This document shows, piece by piece, positions 1 to 9,598 of a DNA stretch of 64,000 bases (the stretch's first letter is position 1; every line of letters starts with the position of its first letter). The notes below the pieces were generated by a model. It was given only the letters and a program-made list of their open reading frames with translations. It made no database searches and had not been told where the DNA came from. The DNA is from Casp-Chloro-G3 sp002816715 (lineage in GTDB: Bacteria; Chloroflexota; Dehalococcoidia; Lucifugimonadales; UBA3495). The stretch covers positions 62,001-126,000 of the forward strand of contig JAQBUV010000001.1 of assembly GCA_027623815.1 (NCBI GenBank). Direction: 5' to 3'. The translations under genes and the position numbers were made by a program.

Positions 1-532
1 CCCGCAGAGGGCTGTTGTTGCTGCCGCCTACGCCGGTAACGATGTCCCGCAAGGCCCGGTCGGAGGCGTCGGTGACTCGCGACCATTGGATGCCGGTGGC
101 GTCCATGTCGGACACTTGACCGCGCTGCACCGCGTTGTCCACCAGCGCCGCCAGCAGGTTATGCGCCGAGGCTACCGCGTGGGCGTCGCCGGTGAAGTGG
201 ATGTTGATCTCGTCTTCCGGCACTACCCGGGCCTTGCCACCGCCGGTGCCGCCGCCTTTGATACCGAAGATCGGGCCTAGCGTTGGCTCACGCAGAGTGG
301 CGACCGCCTGGTGACCCAACTTGCCCAACCCCTGGGTCAGGCCGATGGCGGTGGTAGTCTTACCCTCGCCAGCCGGGGTGGGAGTGATCCCGGTCACTAC
401 CACCAGCTTGCCCTTTGACTGAGACTCGTCTTTCCTTGCGTCCAGAGATACTTTGGCCTTGTAACGGCCATAGGGAATCAAGTGCTCGTCAGAGATACCA
501 AGGTCGGCGGCTATTTGACTAATCGGTTTCAT
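1..532 (-). CDS. fhs: Formate--tetrahydrofolate ligase, N-terminal part (runs off the window)
   Basis: ATP-dependent ligation of formate to tetrahydrofolate, giving 10-formyl-THF in the cytoplasm. Reading leftward from the ATG at 532, the product starts MKPISQIAADLGI and continues with the family's nucleotide-binding segment TPAGEGKTTT, the REPTLGP block and a GIKGGG loop, all typical of the first ~175 residues of this ~555-residue enzyme. The 3' part lies outside the window. A ribosome site (GGAAAGGA) precedes the ATG and a TATAAT -10 box lies about 50 bases upstream. It follows metH on the same strand, so one-carbon and methionine genes are together, but a hairpin separates them and fhs probably has its own promoter. 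Confidence 0.95.
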   Translation of the reverse strand, partial: MKPISQIAADLGISDEHLIPYGRYKAKVSLDARKDESQSKGKLVVVTGITPTPAGEGKTTTAIGLTQGLGKLGHQAVATLREPTLGPIFGIKGGGTGGGKARVVPEDEINIHFTGDAHAVASAHNLLAALVDNAVQRGQVSDMDATGIQWSRVTDASDRALRDIVTGVGGSNNSPLR

Positions 533-581
533 GTTTGTCCTTTCCCTAACTCTATCTATGTTTGCCAAGAAAGTGCTATGG

Positions 582-587
582 ATTATA
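582..587 (-). promoter_or_regulatory. -10 box of the fhs promoter
   Basis: The minus strand reads TATAAT here, about 50 bases before the fhs ATG and directly after the hairpin at 603-626. No good -35 hexamer is visible at 17 bases (the hairpin arm sits there), so this is a tentative promoter. Confidence 0.45.
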
Positions 588-602
588 CCCCGTAAAACGA
601 GT

Positions 603-626
603 CAGGGCGGGGATTAACCCGCCCTG
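603..626 (-). terminator. Hairpin between metH and fhs
   Basis: A perfect 9-bp inverted repeat (CAGGGCGGG / CCCGCCCTG) with a 6-base loop, downstream of metH on the minus strand and followed by a short GTTTTAC run. It probably ends metH transcription. The T-tract is weak, so termination may be partial. Confidence 0.5.
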
Positions 627-668
627 TTTCCCAATTTGATTCTCAACTGAGAACTAAGGTCTCGGCCC

Positions 669-833
669 TCAATGATGATATGCGACGGTCTGCGTCAGCC
701 AGTCGCCCAGGGCTGAACCTGACGGCATGGGCTGCCGAATTGCCCGACTCACGCCGCTTGAGTACGGTGGCTTGAACGGCTGGAGACCCACTAGAATTCC
801 GTTTACAACTCGCCTAACTAATGTCTGAATCAT
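669..833 (-). CDS. Small unknown ORF, 54 aa, between metH and fhs
   Basis: An ATG ORF of 54 codons begins MIQTLVRRVVNG and ends LTQTVAYHH. An AAAGG ribosome site lies six bases before the ATG, just after the metH stop. I recognise no domain, and there is no signal peptide or membrane segment. The middle is rich in Pro, Ser and Gly. It fills most of the 344-base gap between metH and fhs. It could be a real small protein or chance; the ribosome site is the only positive sign. Confidence 0.25.
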   Translation of the reverse strand: MIQTLVRRVVNGILVGLQPFKPPYSSGVSRAIRQPMPSGSALGDWLTQTVAYHH

Positions 834-876
834 GGTTGGCCTTTAACTACTCAATCAGTATCTGCTAGTAACTACG

Positions 877-3800
877 CTAGCCGCGGGTTTTCAGATCGGC
901 CAGTCTCGCCTCCAAGCGGTCAATGTCCCGCTCGCTCAGGTTAAAGTACTTGGCGTCGGGGTGGTGGAACACCAGCGCCGATACCGACCCTTCTGGGTCC
1001 ATCATGTGCCCTTCAGTCAACTCGACACCGATATTCTCGGTCACGTTCAACAGGCGGAATAGCTGCTCCTGGTCTTCCAACCGAGGGCAGGCTGGGTACC
1101 CAAAGGAGTAGCGCTTCCCCCGATACTGAGTGCGGAAGAGGTCTGGATGGCTAATGCTGGCCGGATCACCAAATCCCCACATTTGGCGAATCTGCTGATG
1201 CAGCAACTCGGCAAAAGCCTCGGCCCCTTCCAAGGCCAGGGCTTGCAAGATGTGGGAGTTGAGGAACTTCCCTTCTGCCATCCACTGCTCGGCGAGGGCG
1301 CGGACACCGGGGCCGATGCTGGTGGTGAACATGGCAACGTAGTCCAGTTTGCCCGAGTTCTTGGGCATCGCATAGTCGGCCAGACAGAGGCCCTCTCGGT
1401 CCGACTGACGGCCAAAGTAGAAACGCTCCAAAACTTCTTTGCCATCTGGGCCGTAGACCAGCAAAGACTCTCCTTCGGACTGGCAGGGGAAGAATTTGAA
1501 TACAGCGCTGGCGGTGATATCGTTACGGGCCAGTATCTCATCTTCAACCCGCCGCACCGAGTCCCGCAGTTCGATGGCCGCTGGTTCCTCGGATTCCAGC
1601 GCGTCGGCGAATCGACCCTTGAATCCCAGATGCCGTACGTAGAGCATCTGCGGGTTAATGTATGGGAAAATCCTTTCCAGATCGTAATTTTTCAGGACTT
1701 GCAGCCGCAGGTCGGGCGGGCTGGGCACCTCAAAGTCGTGCCGCACCTGAGCCGGGGCCACATCCGGGACCGGCTTCTCCTCAGCAGTGGCTTGCTTGGC
1801 CTGGTCATCCTTGACGAACTGCGCGGCTTCCGTCTCGGCGGTTGCGATTAATTGCTGTCGCTCGTCGGCGTCCTGGATATTGTTGGCCAGGGCCAGGCCG
1901 GTCATGGCATCCTTGGAGTAGACCACCAGGCCTTCGTACTCTGGCGCGATACGCAGCCGGGTGAAACGGTTAGACAGGGCCGCGCCGCCGACCAGAATGG
2001 GGGCGTTGACGCCAGCTTGACGGAAGTCGCGGGCCGTTTCCACCATCATTTGCGCGGATTTAACTAGCAACCCAGACAGGCCAATCATGTCTGGCTGGTG
2101 CTCTTTGCACGCCTCAATCAAGTCTTGGGGCGGCACCTTGATGCCCAAATTGATTACTTTATATCCGTTGTTGGACAGGATGATTTCCACCAGGTTCTTG
2201 CCGATATCGTGGACATCGCCTTTGACGGTGGCCAGCACGATTTTTCCTCTGCTGGCGCTGTCCAGTCGGTCCATGTAGGGTTCTAGGTGGGACACCGCAA
2301 ACTTCATTGACTCAGCGGACTGCAGCACTTCAGCAACGATAAGCTCGTTGGCGTTGAACTGACGGCCAACTTCGTCCATGCCTGCCATCAGTGGGCCGTT
2401 GATAATTTCCAGCGGTTTCCGGCCTTGCAGGGCCTCGTCCAGATCGGCGGCCAGTCCCTCTTTGGTGCCTTCAATGATGGCCAAAGCCAATCTTTCGTCC
2501 AGGGGCAGGGTGCTTCGTTCCTCAGTGGTCGCTTTGGGGGCTTTGTCCCGGAAATGGTCCGCAAAGGCCGCCACCGGATCGTCGCCGCGATTCCAGATCA
2601 GGTCTTCCGACAGCCGCCGCTCCTCTTCGGGAATCGAGGTGTACCGCTGCAACAGTTCCGAGTTAACAATAGCCGAGTCCAGACCGGCCTGCACGCAGTG
2701 GTATAGAAACACCGAATTCAGAACCTCGCGGCCCGCCACGGGCAATCCGAAAGACACATTGGAAATGCCCAGGATAGTCTTGGTATTGGGCAGGGCTTCT
2801 TTGATTAGCCGCACACCCTCAATGGTTTCGGCCCCAGAGCCAACGTAGTTCTGATCGCCGGTGCCCACCGGAAAGACCAGCGGGTCGAAGATAATGTCCT
2901 CTTCCGGCACGCCGTATTTCTCGGTCAATAATTTGTGGGAGCGTAGGGCGACTTCCAGCTTGCGCTCCTTGGTAACCGCCTGCGCTTGTTCCTTGTCATC
3001 GTCGATGCAGCCGACCACAAGGGCCGCTCCGTAGCGTCTGGCCAACGGCACTACTGCCTGGAATCGTTCCTCGCCATCTTCCAGGTTGATGGAGTTGATG
3101 ATGGACTTGCCCTGCAATCGCTTGAGGGACTCTTCGATCACCTTGGCGTCGGTGGAGTCAACCATGATGGGTGTCTTGACCTTCTTGGTGAGATGGTCCA
3201 GAAACTGAATCACGTCGGACAGTTCATCCCGGTCGGGGTCTTGCAGGCAAACGTCCAGCACGTGCGCGCCGTTGCGCACTTGACGGCGGCCGACTTCGGA
3301 TGCTTCCTCAAAAGCGCCCTGGCCGATCAAACGCCGGAACCGGCGGCTGCCCAGAACGTTTGTGCGCTCGCCGACGATTACCGGGCGGGTGTCCTGGTCA
3401 ATAACTAAAGTTTCGATGCCGGAGACTCGGGTCTCGTGAGATTCCACCAGGGTTCTTGGCTTCGCCCCGGACACTGTCTCGGACAACAATCTGATATGGT
3501 CCGGTACGGTACCGCAGCAGCCGCCAACGATGTTCACCCAACCCGACTCGACGAATCGGCCCACGGTTTTACTCAGCATTTCCGGGGTCTCATTGTAGTT
3601 CCCGTCCTCGTCGGGAAGGCCGGCGTTGGGGACGCAGGCCACCGGGAAGCGGGACAACGCCGCCAAGGTGCGGATGTGGTCGGTCATAAACTCCGGGCCG
3701 GTGGCGCAGTTGAAGCCGATCCACAGCAGGTCGCGGTGGGCCAGCGAGGTGTAAAAAGCCTCCGGGTCTTGTCCCGCCAACAGGGTGCCCATCGGCTCGA

Positions 3801-4398
3801 CGGTACCCTGCACCGCCACCGGAATCTCCCGGCCCAACTCGGCAAAGGCCTGGTCAATGCCTTCCAGACCGGCCTTGACGTTGATGGTGTCCTGGCTGGT
3901 CTCCAACAGTAGGAGGTCCGAGCCGCCTTCCATCAGACCGACGGCTTGTTCGCGGTATGAGGTGGCCAGGTCGTCAAAGGTCACGCCGCCGGTTACCGAG
4001 ATGGTCTTGGTGGTTGGCCCCATTGAGCCAGCGACAAATCGGGGTTTGTCCGGCGTACTGGCGGCATCAGCCACCCGGCGGGCAATCTCAGCCGCCTCCC
4101 GGTTAATGCGGCGGGCTTCGTGGGCCAGGTCATACTCTGCCAGCACCACGGAAGTCGCGCCAAAGGTGTCGGTCTCGATGATGTCGGCACCGGCATCCAG
4201 GTACCCTTGGTGCACATCAGCGATTATTTCCGGGCGGGTAATCACCAGGTACTCGTTGCAGCCCTCGTACTGGGGGCCGCCAAAGTCCTCGGGCCCCAAA
4301 TTTCGGGTTTGTATCGCGGTGCCCATGGCGCCATCAAGCACCAGAACCCGCTCCTTCAACAGAGATTTGAGAGCCTCGATGCGGTCGGTTTGATTCAT
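877..4398 (-). CDS. metH: Cobalamin-dependent methionine synthase
   Basis: Transfers the methyl group of 5-methyl-THF to homocysteine through methylcobalamin. The 1173-residue product has the full modular order: homocysteine domain (about 1-310) with zinc ligands at C231 and the CC pair 294-295 (GGCCGT); pterin-binding domain (about 335-600, IVGERTN); B12 cap (about 640-720); B12 Rossmann domain with the DVHDIG motif, H730 being the expected lower axial ligand; and a C-terminal SAM-binding reactivation domain (about 930-1165). Length is close to the E. coli enzyme (~1227). It lies 114 bases after the aminopeptidase gene on the same strand. I see no cobalamin riboswitch in that gap. Confidence 0.97.
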   Translation of the reverse strand: MNQTDRIEALKSLLKERVLVLDGAMGTAIQTRNLGPEDFGGPQYEGCNEYLVITRPEIIADVHQGYLDAGADIIETDTFGATSVVLAEYDLAHEARRINREAAEIARRVADAASTPDKPRFVAGSMGPTTKTISVTGGVTFDDLATSYREQAVGLMEGGSDLLLLETSQDTINVKAGLEGIDQAFAELGREIPVAVQGTVEPMGTLLAGQDPEAFYTSLAHRDLLWIGFNCATGPEFMTDHIRTLAALSRFPVACVPNAGLPDEDGNYNETPEMLSKTVGRFVESGWVNIVGGCCGTVPDHIRLLSETVSGAKPRTLVESHETRVSGIETLVIDQDTRPVIVGERTNVLGSRRFRRLIGQGAFEEASEVGRRQVRNGAHVLDVCLQDPDRDELSDVIQFLDHLTKKVKTPIMVDSTDAKVIEESLKRLQGKSIINSINLEDGEERFQAVVPLARRYGAALVVGCIDDDKEQAQAVTKERKLEVALRSHKLLTEKYGVPEEDIIFDPLVFPVGTGDQNYVGSGAETIEGVRLIKEALPNTKTILGISNVSFGLPVAGREVLNSVFLYHCVQAGLDSAIVNSELLQRYTSIPEEERRLSEDLIWNRGDDPVAAFADHFRDKAPKATTEERSTLPLDERLALAIIEGTKEGLAADLDEALQGRKPLEIINGPLMAGMDEVGRQFNANELIVAEVLQSAESMKFAVSHLEPYMDRLDSASRGKIVLATVKGDVHDIGKNLVEIILSNNGYKVINLGIKVPPQDLIEACKEHQPDMIGLSGLLVKSAQMMVETARDFRQAGVNAPILVGGAALSNRFTRLRIAPEYEGLVVYSKDAMTGLALANNIQDADERQQLIATAETEAAQFVKDDQAKQATAEEKPVPDVAPAQVRHDFEVPSPPDLRLQVLKNYDLERIFPYINPQMLYVRHLGFKGRFADALESEEPAAIELRDSVRRVEDEILARNDITASAVFKFFPCQSEGESLLVYGPDGKEVLERFYFGRQSDREGLCLADYAMPKNSGKLDYVAMFTTSIGPGVRALAEQWMAEGKFLNSHILQALALEGAEAFAELLHQQIRQMWGFGDPASISHPDLFRTQYRGKRYSFGYPACPRLEDQEQLFRLLNVTENIGVELTEGHMMDPEGSVSALVFHHPDAKYFNLSERDIDRLEARLADLKTRG

Positions 4399-4512
4399 AA
4401 ACGGGTCATTCCTTTGCTATAGGTGCCATTCATTTTAACACCTTCTTAGTTGAGGCGAAGTGAAGGGGCACCTCTTCCTCTTGGCATCTGAATCTGCGCT
4501 CAATATTAAATG

Positions 4513-7104
4513 TTACTTGCTAAACCACTGCCCCAACTCGGAGCGGTTTTTCTCCACCCAGGTGGCGTTCAACCGGATACGCTCCAGGGCCTGCCGGATA
4601 GTTCGCTCGGCGGCGGGGGCGGGATGCTCTTGGAAGAAGGTCTCCACTTCGGTTAATTTATCCATTTCGGCGAAATTGTTGGTGATGGACACTAACCGCA
4701 TTATGCCGAAGCCGCCACCACCGTAGCGGCGGTCCAACTCACCCCAGTTGTTCTTGACGAAGTTCCAGGCCGGTTCCCTGCCACGAATGTTACCAGCTAC
4801 CGCCGAGATCACGGTGATCGTGTCTTGAGACCGCACATCAGGGGTCAAAGCGCGTTCCAGAGTCTCCTGCAGCAACTCGGGCTGACTGAACCGGGCCAAA
4901 CTGATCAGCAAGCGGATTTTTTCTTCCTGTAGACCGGCCCGCCGCTCCAAGTCCCACAGCTGCTGGTAGGTGGACTCATCGCCCGCCTGCGCCGCCAGAC
5001 TGTAGACCACTCCGCGCAGGTCTGGACGTACCGAGGCCGGTTCCTGAAGGTAACTGGCAAATTGCTCACTGGCTTGCCGCAACACCTCGGCATCCTGATA
5101 ATTACCCGCCTGGCTCAATACCGTGCTGCGAAGCAGGGCATCCAGGTGTCCCTCGCCGGTGCGGGCTTCCCAGCCAATGCGGCGCGCCGCCGGTTGGAAT
5201 AGGTTGCGCGCAAAGGTCTGGAATTCTCCGTGATAGGGTTCCTGGGCAATGAGCGTCTCAATTTCGCGGAGATTGCTGGCCAGATCGCTCCACACCGAGG
5301 CATCATTCTCGTTTTCGTAGGCGCGGGCCAGCGACAGGAACTGGGTCACCGGCAGCAGCCCGGCCCGAGACAGCGCATAGGCGTCGTTCTGGATACCCAA
5401 TCGGTCGGTTGCCGGCAAAGCCAATGACTCAATGGCGGGCACCAGCCGCTCCCAGTCTTCGGCAGAGTAGTTAACCCGATAGAATCCGGTTTGCAGCGGG
5501 TTCACTTTGAACCATTGCTGCGGGCCGGTTCCCGACGCCAGACTGATGCTGGCCTGCCGTTCGTTCATTACCAGAGACACCGGTGGGGCATCGCCACTGG
5601 CCGCGACCCGAATCGGCACCCGCCAGGTTGTCGCCTCCGGTTCTCCTTCACCCAGCAAACTATCATAAACGAACCGCTGCTGGGATAGGGTGATTTCGGT
5701 CTGGCCGCCAGACTGTCGGGCTGTCACATCCAGAACCGGATAACCCATCTGACCAGTCCAAGTGTTCATGATGGAGGTCACCGGCTGTTTTGATGCTTCT
5801 TCCAAGGCCGACCACAGGTCTTTAGTCTGAGCGTTTTGGTACTGGTGGGCGGAAAGATAGCGATACAGCCCCTGCCGGAACACCTCTGGAGTCAGGAACT
5901 GCTCGAGCATGCGAATTACCGACGCGCCTTTGCTGTAGCTGATAGCATCGAATAGCTGGCTGACCTCAGCCGGGTCTTTGACTTCCTGTTCGATGGGATG
6001 GGAGTTTTTCAGACCGTCCAGGCTCAAGGCCCGGTTGGTGTCCATGTTGACGAACTGGGTCCACATCTGCCATTCCGGGAAGAGCCAGTCCACGGCCTTG
6101 GTGCCCATCCACGATGCAAAACTCTCGTTCAGCCAGAGGTCGTCCCACCAGGTCATGGTCACCAGGTCGCCGAACCACATGTGGGCCATCTCATGGGCCA
6201 CCACCTCGGCCACCCGCTGGCGCGTACCGGCGGAAGAATTCTGCGGGTCTACCAGCAATGCAGTCTCCCGATAAGTCACCGCGCCCCAGTTTTCCATTGC
6301 TCCGGCGGCAAAGTCGGGGATGGCGATGTGGTCCAGCTTCTCCAATGGATAGGGTATGCCAAAGTAGTCGTTGAAGAAGGACAGCAGCTTGACCGAAGTA
6401 TCTAGCGCAAAGCGGCCCTGCTCCTCCTTTCCCCGAGTCGTCCAGACACCGACCCGAGTGCCGCTGGCGGCCTCTTTCTCGATGTGGGTCAGGTCGCCGA
6501 TCACGAAGGCCAACAAGTAGGTCGACATAACTGGAGTCTCGGCGAATCGCACCGATTTCAACCCCGCACCGGAGGGGCTGCTGGCAACCATTGGCGTGTT
6601 GGAGATTGCCACCATGTCTTCAGGTACTACCAGCGTACATTCAAACTTGGCCTTGCGCGCCGGTTCGTCCCAACAGGGGAAGGCTTGTCTGGCGTCGGTC
6701 GCCTCAAACTGGGTGGTGGCCAGGTACTTGGTCTCGCCTTGTTCGGTGATGTACTGGCTGCGGTAGAAACCCCGCAGCTTGTCGTTGAGTATTCCGGTAA
6801 ATTTCAAAACTATCTGGGCGGTTCCCGTCACAATCGGCTGGGGGAAGCTGATGGCAGCGGTTTCGACCGCTTTGGCATAGCTGATGCCGCTGGCGGCAGT
6901 TGTAACGCCATCGCGCACCAACGCCGCAGAATGAATTTCAATGTCCGACGAGTTAAGGAGTATCTCGGAGGTACTCTCGGAAATGGCAATGTCGATGGTC
7001 TCTTCGCCCTGAAAAGTGAAGTCTTGGAAGTTGGGCTGGAGCTTCAGCGTATATTTTTGGGGAATGACGTTCTTGGGTAGGATAACTGCCTCGGATGCAG
7101 GCAT
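4513..7104 (-). CDS. M1-family metallo-aminopeptidase
   Basis: Zinc aminopeptidase that removes N-terminal residues from peptides. The 863-residue product has the substrate-recognition loop GAMENWG (about 268-274) and the zinc motif HEMAH (304-308) with the third ligand E327 in LNESF, i.e. HExxH-x18-E. The ERAP1-like C-terminal helical domain follows. No signal peptide is seen, so it is probably cytoplasmic. I chose the ATG at 7104 because GGAGGAG lies just before it; the longer reading from 7122 starts almost at the predicted transcription start. It is upstream of metH on the same strand and may be cotranscribed. Close to the puromycin-sensitive aminopeptidase/ERAP group rather than E. coli PepN. 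Confidence 0.93.
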   Translation of the reverse strand: MPASEAVILPKNVIPQKYTLKLQPNFQDFTFQGEETIDIAISESTSEILLNSSDIEIHSAALVRDGVTTAASGISYAKAVETAAISFPQPIVTGTAQIVLKFTGILNDKLRGFYRSQYITEQGETKYLATTQFEATDARQAFPCWDEPARKAKFECTLVVPEDMVAISNTPMVASSPSGAGLKSVRFAETPVMSTYLLAFVIGDLTHIEKEAASGTRVGVWTTRGKEEQGRFALDTSVKLLSFFNDYFGIPYPLEKLDHIAIPDFAAGAMENWGAVTYRETALLVDPQNSSAGTRQRVAEVVAHEMAHMWFGDLVTMTWWDDLWLNESFASWMGTKAVDWLFPEWQMWTQFVNMDTNRALSLDGLKNSHPIEQEVKDPAEVSQLFDAISYSKGASVIRMLEQFLTPEVFRQGLYRYLSAHQYQNAQTKDLWSALEEASKQPVTSIMNTWTGQMGYPVLDVTARQSGGQTEITLSQQRFVYDSLLGEGEPEATTWRVPIRVAASGDAPPVSLVMNERQASISLASGTGPQQWFKVNPLQTGFYRVNYSAEDWERLVPAIESLALPATDRLGIQNDAYALSRAGLLPVTQFLSLARAYENENDASVWSDLASNLREIETLIAQEPYHGEFQTFARNLFQPAARRIGWEARTGEGHLDALLRSTVLSQAGNYQDAEVLRQASEQFASYLQEPASVRPDLRGVVYSLAAQAGDESTYQQLWDLERRAGLQEEKIRLLISLARFSQPELLQETLERALTPDVRSQDTITVISAVAGNIRGREPAWNFVKNNWGELDRRYGGGGFGIMRLVSITNNFAEMDKLTEVETFFQEHPAPAAERTIRQALERIRLNATWVEKNRSELGQWFSK

Positions 7105-7124
7105 TGATCGACTCCTCCACACTC

Positions 7125-7154
7125 GGTATAGGATGTGTTTTCATGTGTTTTCAA
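7125..7154 (-). promoter_or_regulatory. Probable promoter of the aminopeptidase gene
   Basis: Minus strand TTGAAA (7154-7149), an 18-base spacer, and TATACC (7130-7125). The expected transcription start is about 14 bases before the ATG at 7104, which supports that start codon. Confidence 0.45.
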
Positions 7155-7331
7155 TGGTTGGGGGCGTTGAGGGTTCTGCTGGTCAATTCTAGTGACAAAC
7201 CAGATGTCAGTTTACCATTTATGACGATGGTTAGTCTGCCCGGCGTTTGGTGGACGAGAACAATCGCCGGTTTTTCAAGGGAGACAATCCGCCGGCAACC
7301 CTTGGTGAGGCCCAAGCCGTAGTGGTCAAGA

Positions 7332-7398
7332 CCGTCGCACCGGCGGAAGCCGGTGTCCAGTCTCGTTCCCTGGATTCTGGCTTCCGCCGGTGCGACGG
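7332..7398. repeat. REP-like palindromic repeat, copy A
   Basis: A perfect 20-bp inverted repeat (arms 7332-7351 and 7379-7398) with a partly paired 27-base centre. Its core resembles the repeats at 20811, 23876 and 33550 (extragenic CGTC...CCGGCG...GCCGG units). It lies between the divergent aminopeptidase and leuC promoters, the rest of this 450-base gap holding only those promoters. Confidence 0.8.
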
Positions 7399-7449
7399 GG
7401 ATTCCCTACGGGGTAAGATATGATCGCGCGTTCAACATTCTGCAATAAG

Positions 7450-7478
7450 CTGTCAAAGCTGAGGGTCAATGTTATAAT
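7450..7478 (+). promoter_or_regulatory. Probable leuC promoter
   Basis: CTGTCA (7450-7455), a 17-base spacer and a consensus TATAAT (7473-7478). It would give a leader of about 70 bases before leuC, too short for a T-box; no leucine-rich leader peptide is evident. Confidence 0.5.
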
Positions 7479-7556
7479 GTGGACGACTCAGCTAGCGGCC
7501 AGACTGCCGTGCGATTTATTCCAGTTACCTGCAACGCTGCGAGGAGAGAAAATTCC

Positions 7557-8960
7557 ATGCCCCCCAAGACAATGTTTGAAAAAATTTGGGACGCCCACGT
7601 CGTTCACGAAGAGCCAGGGCAACCCTCGATCATTTACGTTGACCTGCACCTGATTCACGAAGTCACCACCCCGCAGGCGTTTGAAGGTCTGCGGCTGGCC
7701 GGACGCAAGGTGCGTCGCCCTGACCTGACCGTGGCTACCGTGGACCACAACACTCCCACCTGGGATTTGTCCTTGCCCGTGACCGACGAAATCTCCAAGC
7801 GTCAGTTGGACGCGTTGGAGGACAACCTCAAAGGCACCGGAATCGCTTTCTATGACCGGTACAGCCCCAACCAGGGCATCGTCCACGTTATCGGCCCGGA
7901 TTTAGGATACACCCAGCCGGGCAAGACAGTGGTTTGCGGCGACAGTCACACCTCCACTCACGGCGCGTTGGGCTGCCTGGCCGTGGGCATCGGCACCTCC
8001 GAGGTGGAGCACGTGCTGGCGACGCAGACGCTGCGCCAGTTCAAGCCTAAGACGATGGAAGTGCGGGTCAACGGCCCCCTCCCGCCGGGTGTTGTCGCCA
8101 AGGATGTAATCCTGGGCATCATCGGGCAGATCGGCATAAACGGCGGCATCGGCCATGTCATTGAGTACACCGGCGAGGCGATTCGCTCCCTATCGATGGA
8201 CGGGCGCATGACCGTCTGCAATATGAGCATCGAAGGCGGGGCCAGGGCGGGCATGATCGCTCCTGACCAGACCACCTTTGACTACGTGAAGGGCCGTCAG
8301 TTTGCCCCCCAGGGTGCGGACTTCGAGGCAGCGGTTGCGGAGTGGCGCAAGCTGCCCACCGATGCCGGGGCGACCTTCGACAAACTGGTGGAGATTGAAG
8401 CTTCTGACCTGGAGCCTTTCGTCACCTGGGGCACCAATCCGGGCATGGTGACCAAGATTACCAGTCGGGTTCCCGATCCGGCGTCCTTCAGCCAACCCCA
8501 CGAGCGCGAAGCGGCGGAGCGGGCTTTGACCTACATGGGCCTGGAGCCGAACACTCCGATTCAAGACATCAAGATTGACCGGGTGTTCCTGGGGGCTTGC
8601 ACTAACAGCCGCATTGAAGACCTGCGGGCCGCGGCTGAAGTTATCAAGGGAAAGCACGCCCACCCGGATGTGTACGCTATGGTGGTGCCCGGCTCGGCCC
8701 GGGTCAAGGCGGAGGCCGAAGCAGAGGGCCTGGACCGCATCTTCACCGACGCCGGTTTCGACTGGCGGGTGGCTGGTTGCTCGATGTGCCTGGGCATGAA
8801 CCCGGACGTGTTGCAGCCAGGCCAGCGGTGCGCCTCAACGTCCAACCGAAACTTTGAAGGTCGCCAGGGCAAGGGCGGGCGCACCCACCTGGTTAGCCCA
8901 CCAATGGCCGCCGCCGCCGCCATCGCTGGACACTTTGTTGACATCAGAGAGTGGAAGTAA
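7557..8960 (+). CDS. leuC: 3-isopropylmalate dehydratase large subunit
   Basis: With LeuD, isomerises 2-isopropylmalate to 3-isopropylmalate in leucine synthesis. The aconitase-fold subunit binds a [4Fe-4S] cluster: cysteines are visible in GACTNSR and in [12 protein letters not shown] near the C-terminus, plus [11 protein letters not shown] earlier. The chosen ATG at 7557 (467 residues) follows GAGGAG and gives the usual length; the longer reading from 7479 would begin at the -10 box. leuD follows after 11 bases, so the two subunits are cotranscribed. No leuA or leuB is in the window. Confidence 0.96.
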   Translation: MPPKTMFEKIWDAHVVHEEPGQPSIIYVDLHLIHEVTTPQAFEGLRLAGRKVRRPDLTVATVDHNTPTWDLSLPVTDEISKRQLDALEDNLKGTGIAFYDRYSPNQGIVHVIGPDLGYTQPGKTVVCGDSHTSTHGALGCLAVGIGTSEVEHVLATQTLRQFKPKTMEVRVNGPLPPGVVAKDVILGIIGQIGINGGIGHVIEYTGEAIRSLSMDGRMTVCNMSIEGGARAGMIAPDQTTFDYVKGRQFAPQGADFEAAVAEWRKLPTDAGATFDKLVEIEASDLEPFVTWGTNPGMVTKITSRVPDPASFSQPHEREAAERALTYMGLEPNTPIQDIKIDRVFLGACTNSRIEDLRAAAEVIKGKHAHPDVYAMVVPGSARVKAEAEAEGLDRIFTDAGFDWRVAGCSMCLGMNPDVLQPGQRCASTSNRNFEGRQGKGGRTHLVSPPMAAAAAIAGHFVDIREWK

Positions 8961-8971
8961 AGGAGCATCCC

Positions 8972-9559
8972 ATGGAACCCTTTGTCAGATTAAACGGCGT
9001 CGCCGCACCCATCAACCGGGTCAACATCGACACCGACCAGATCATTCCCGCCATCCACTTGAAGCGCATTGAGCGCACCGGCTACGGACAGTGGCTATTC
9101 GGCAGTTGGCGGTTCAAAGAGGATGGCAGTCCCAACCCGGACTTCGTGCTCAACGACCCCAAATACCAGAGTCCCAGCATCCTGGTGGCCGGACGAAACT
9201 TCGGCTGCGGTTCCTCCCGCGAGCACGCGCCCTGGGCCTTGCAGGACTTTGGGATACGGTGCATCATCGCGCCCAGCTTTGCCGACATTTTCTTCAGCAA
9301 CTGTTTCCAGAACGGACTGCTGCCGGTGGTGTTGCCTGAGGAGCAGGTGCAGCAGTTGATGGACAAATTAGAGAAAGACCCCGGCACCCGGCTGACTGTA
9401 GACCTGCAAGCCCAGCGCATCTGGGATGAGGACGAAGAAGTGGTGCTGATCTTTGAGGTTGATCCCTTTCGCAAAGAGTGCCTGCTCAACGGTCTGGACG
9501 AGATTGGCCTGACTATGCAGCAAGAGGACGAAATCAGCGCGTTTGAGGCCAGACACTAA
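8972..9559 (+). CDS. leuD: 3-isopropylmalate dehydratase small subunit
   Basis: Swivel-domain partner of LeuC. The 195-residue product starts MEPFVRLNG and carries NIDTDQIIPA, the conserved GRNFGCGSSREHAPWAL segment and the FADIFFSN block. The ATG at 8972 has AAAGGAG before it; the longer reading from 8951 overlaps the end of leuC and lacks a good site. It forms a two-gene operon with leuC and ends convergently with the acyl-CoA dehydrogenase gene. Confidence 0.96.
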   Translation: MEPFVRLNGVAAPINRVNIDTDQIIPAIHLKRIERTGYGQWLFGSWRFKEDGSPNPDFVLNDPKYQSPSILVAGRNFGCGSSREHAPWALQDFGIRCIIAPSFADIFFSNCFQNGLLPVVLPEEQVQQLMDKLEKDPGTRLTVDLQAQRIWDEDEEVVLIFEVDPFRKECLLNGLDEIGLTMQQEDEISAFEARH

Positions 9560-9598
9560 ACTGCCAGTCAGTCATTGGTCTCACCTCAGGCCATTAGT

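Noticed and set aside
1147..1851. 234-codon plus-strand ORF inside metH
   Set aside because: Antisense to conserved metH sequence; no domain of its own.
4399..4512. Possible cobalamin or SAM riboswitch upstream of metH
   Set aside because: The gap is only 114 bases and shows neither the B12-box nor SAM-box signatures.
7479..7556. T-box or leucine leader peptide before leuC
   Set aside because: The leader after the predicted promoter is about 70 bases, has no T-box motif and no run of Leu codons.
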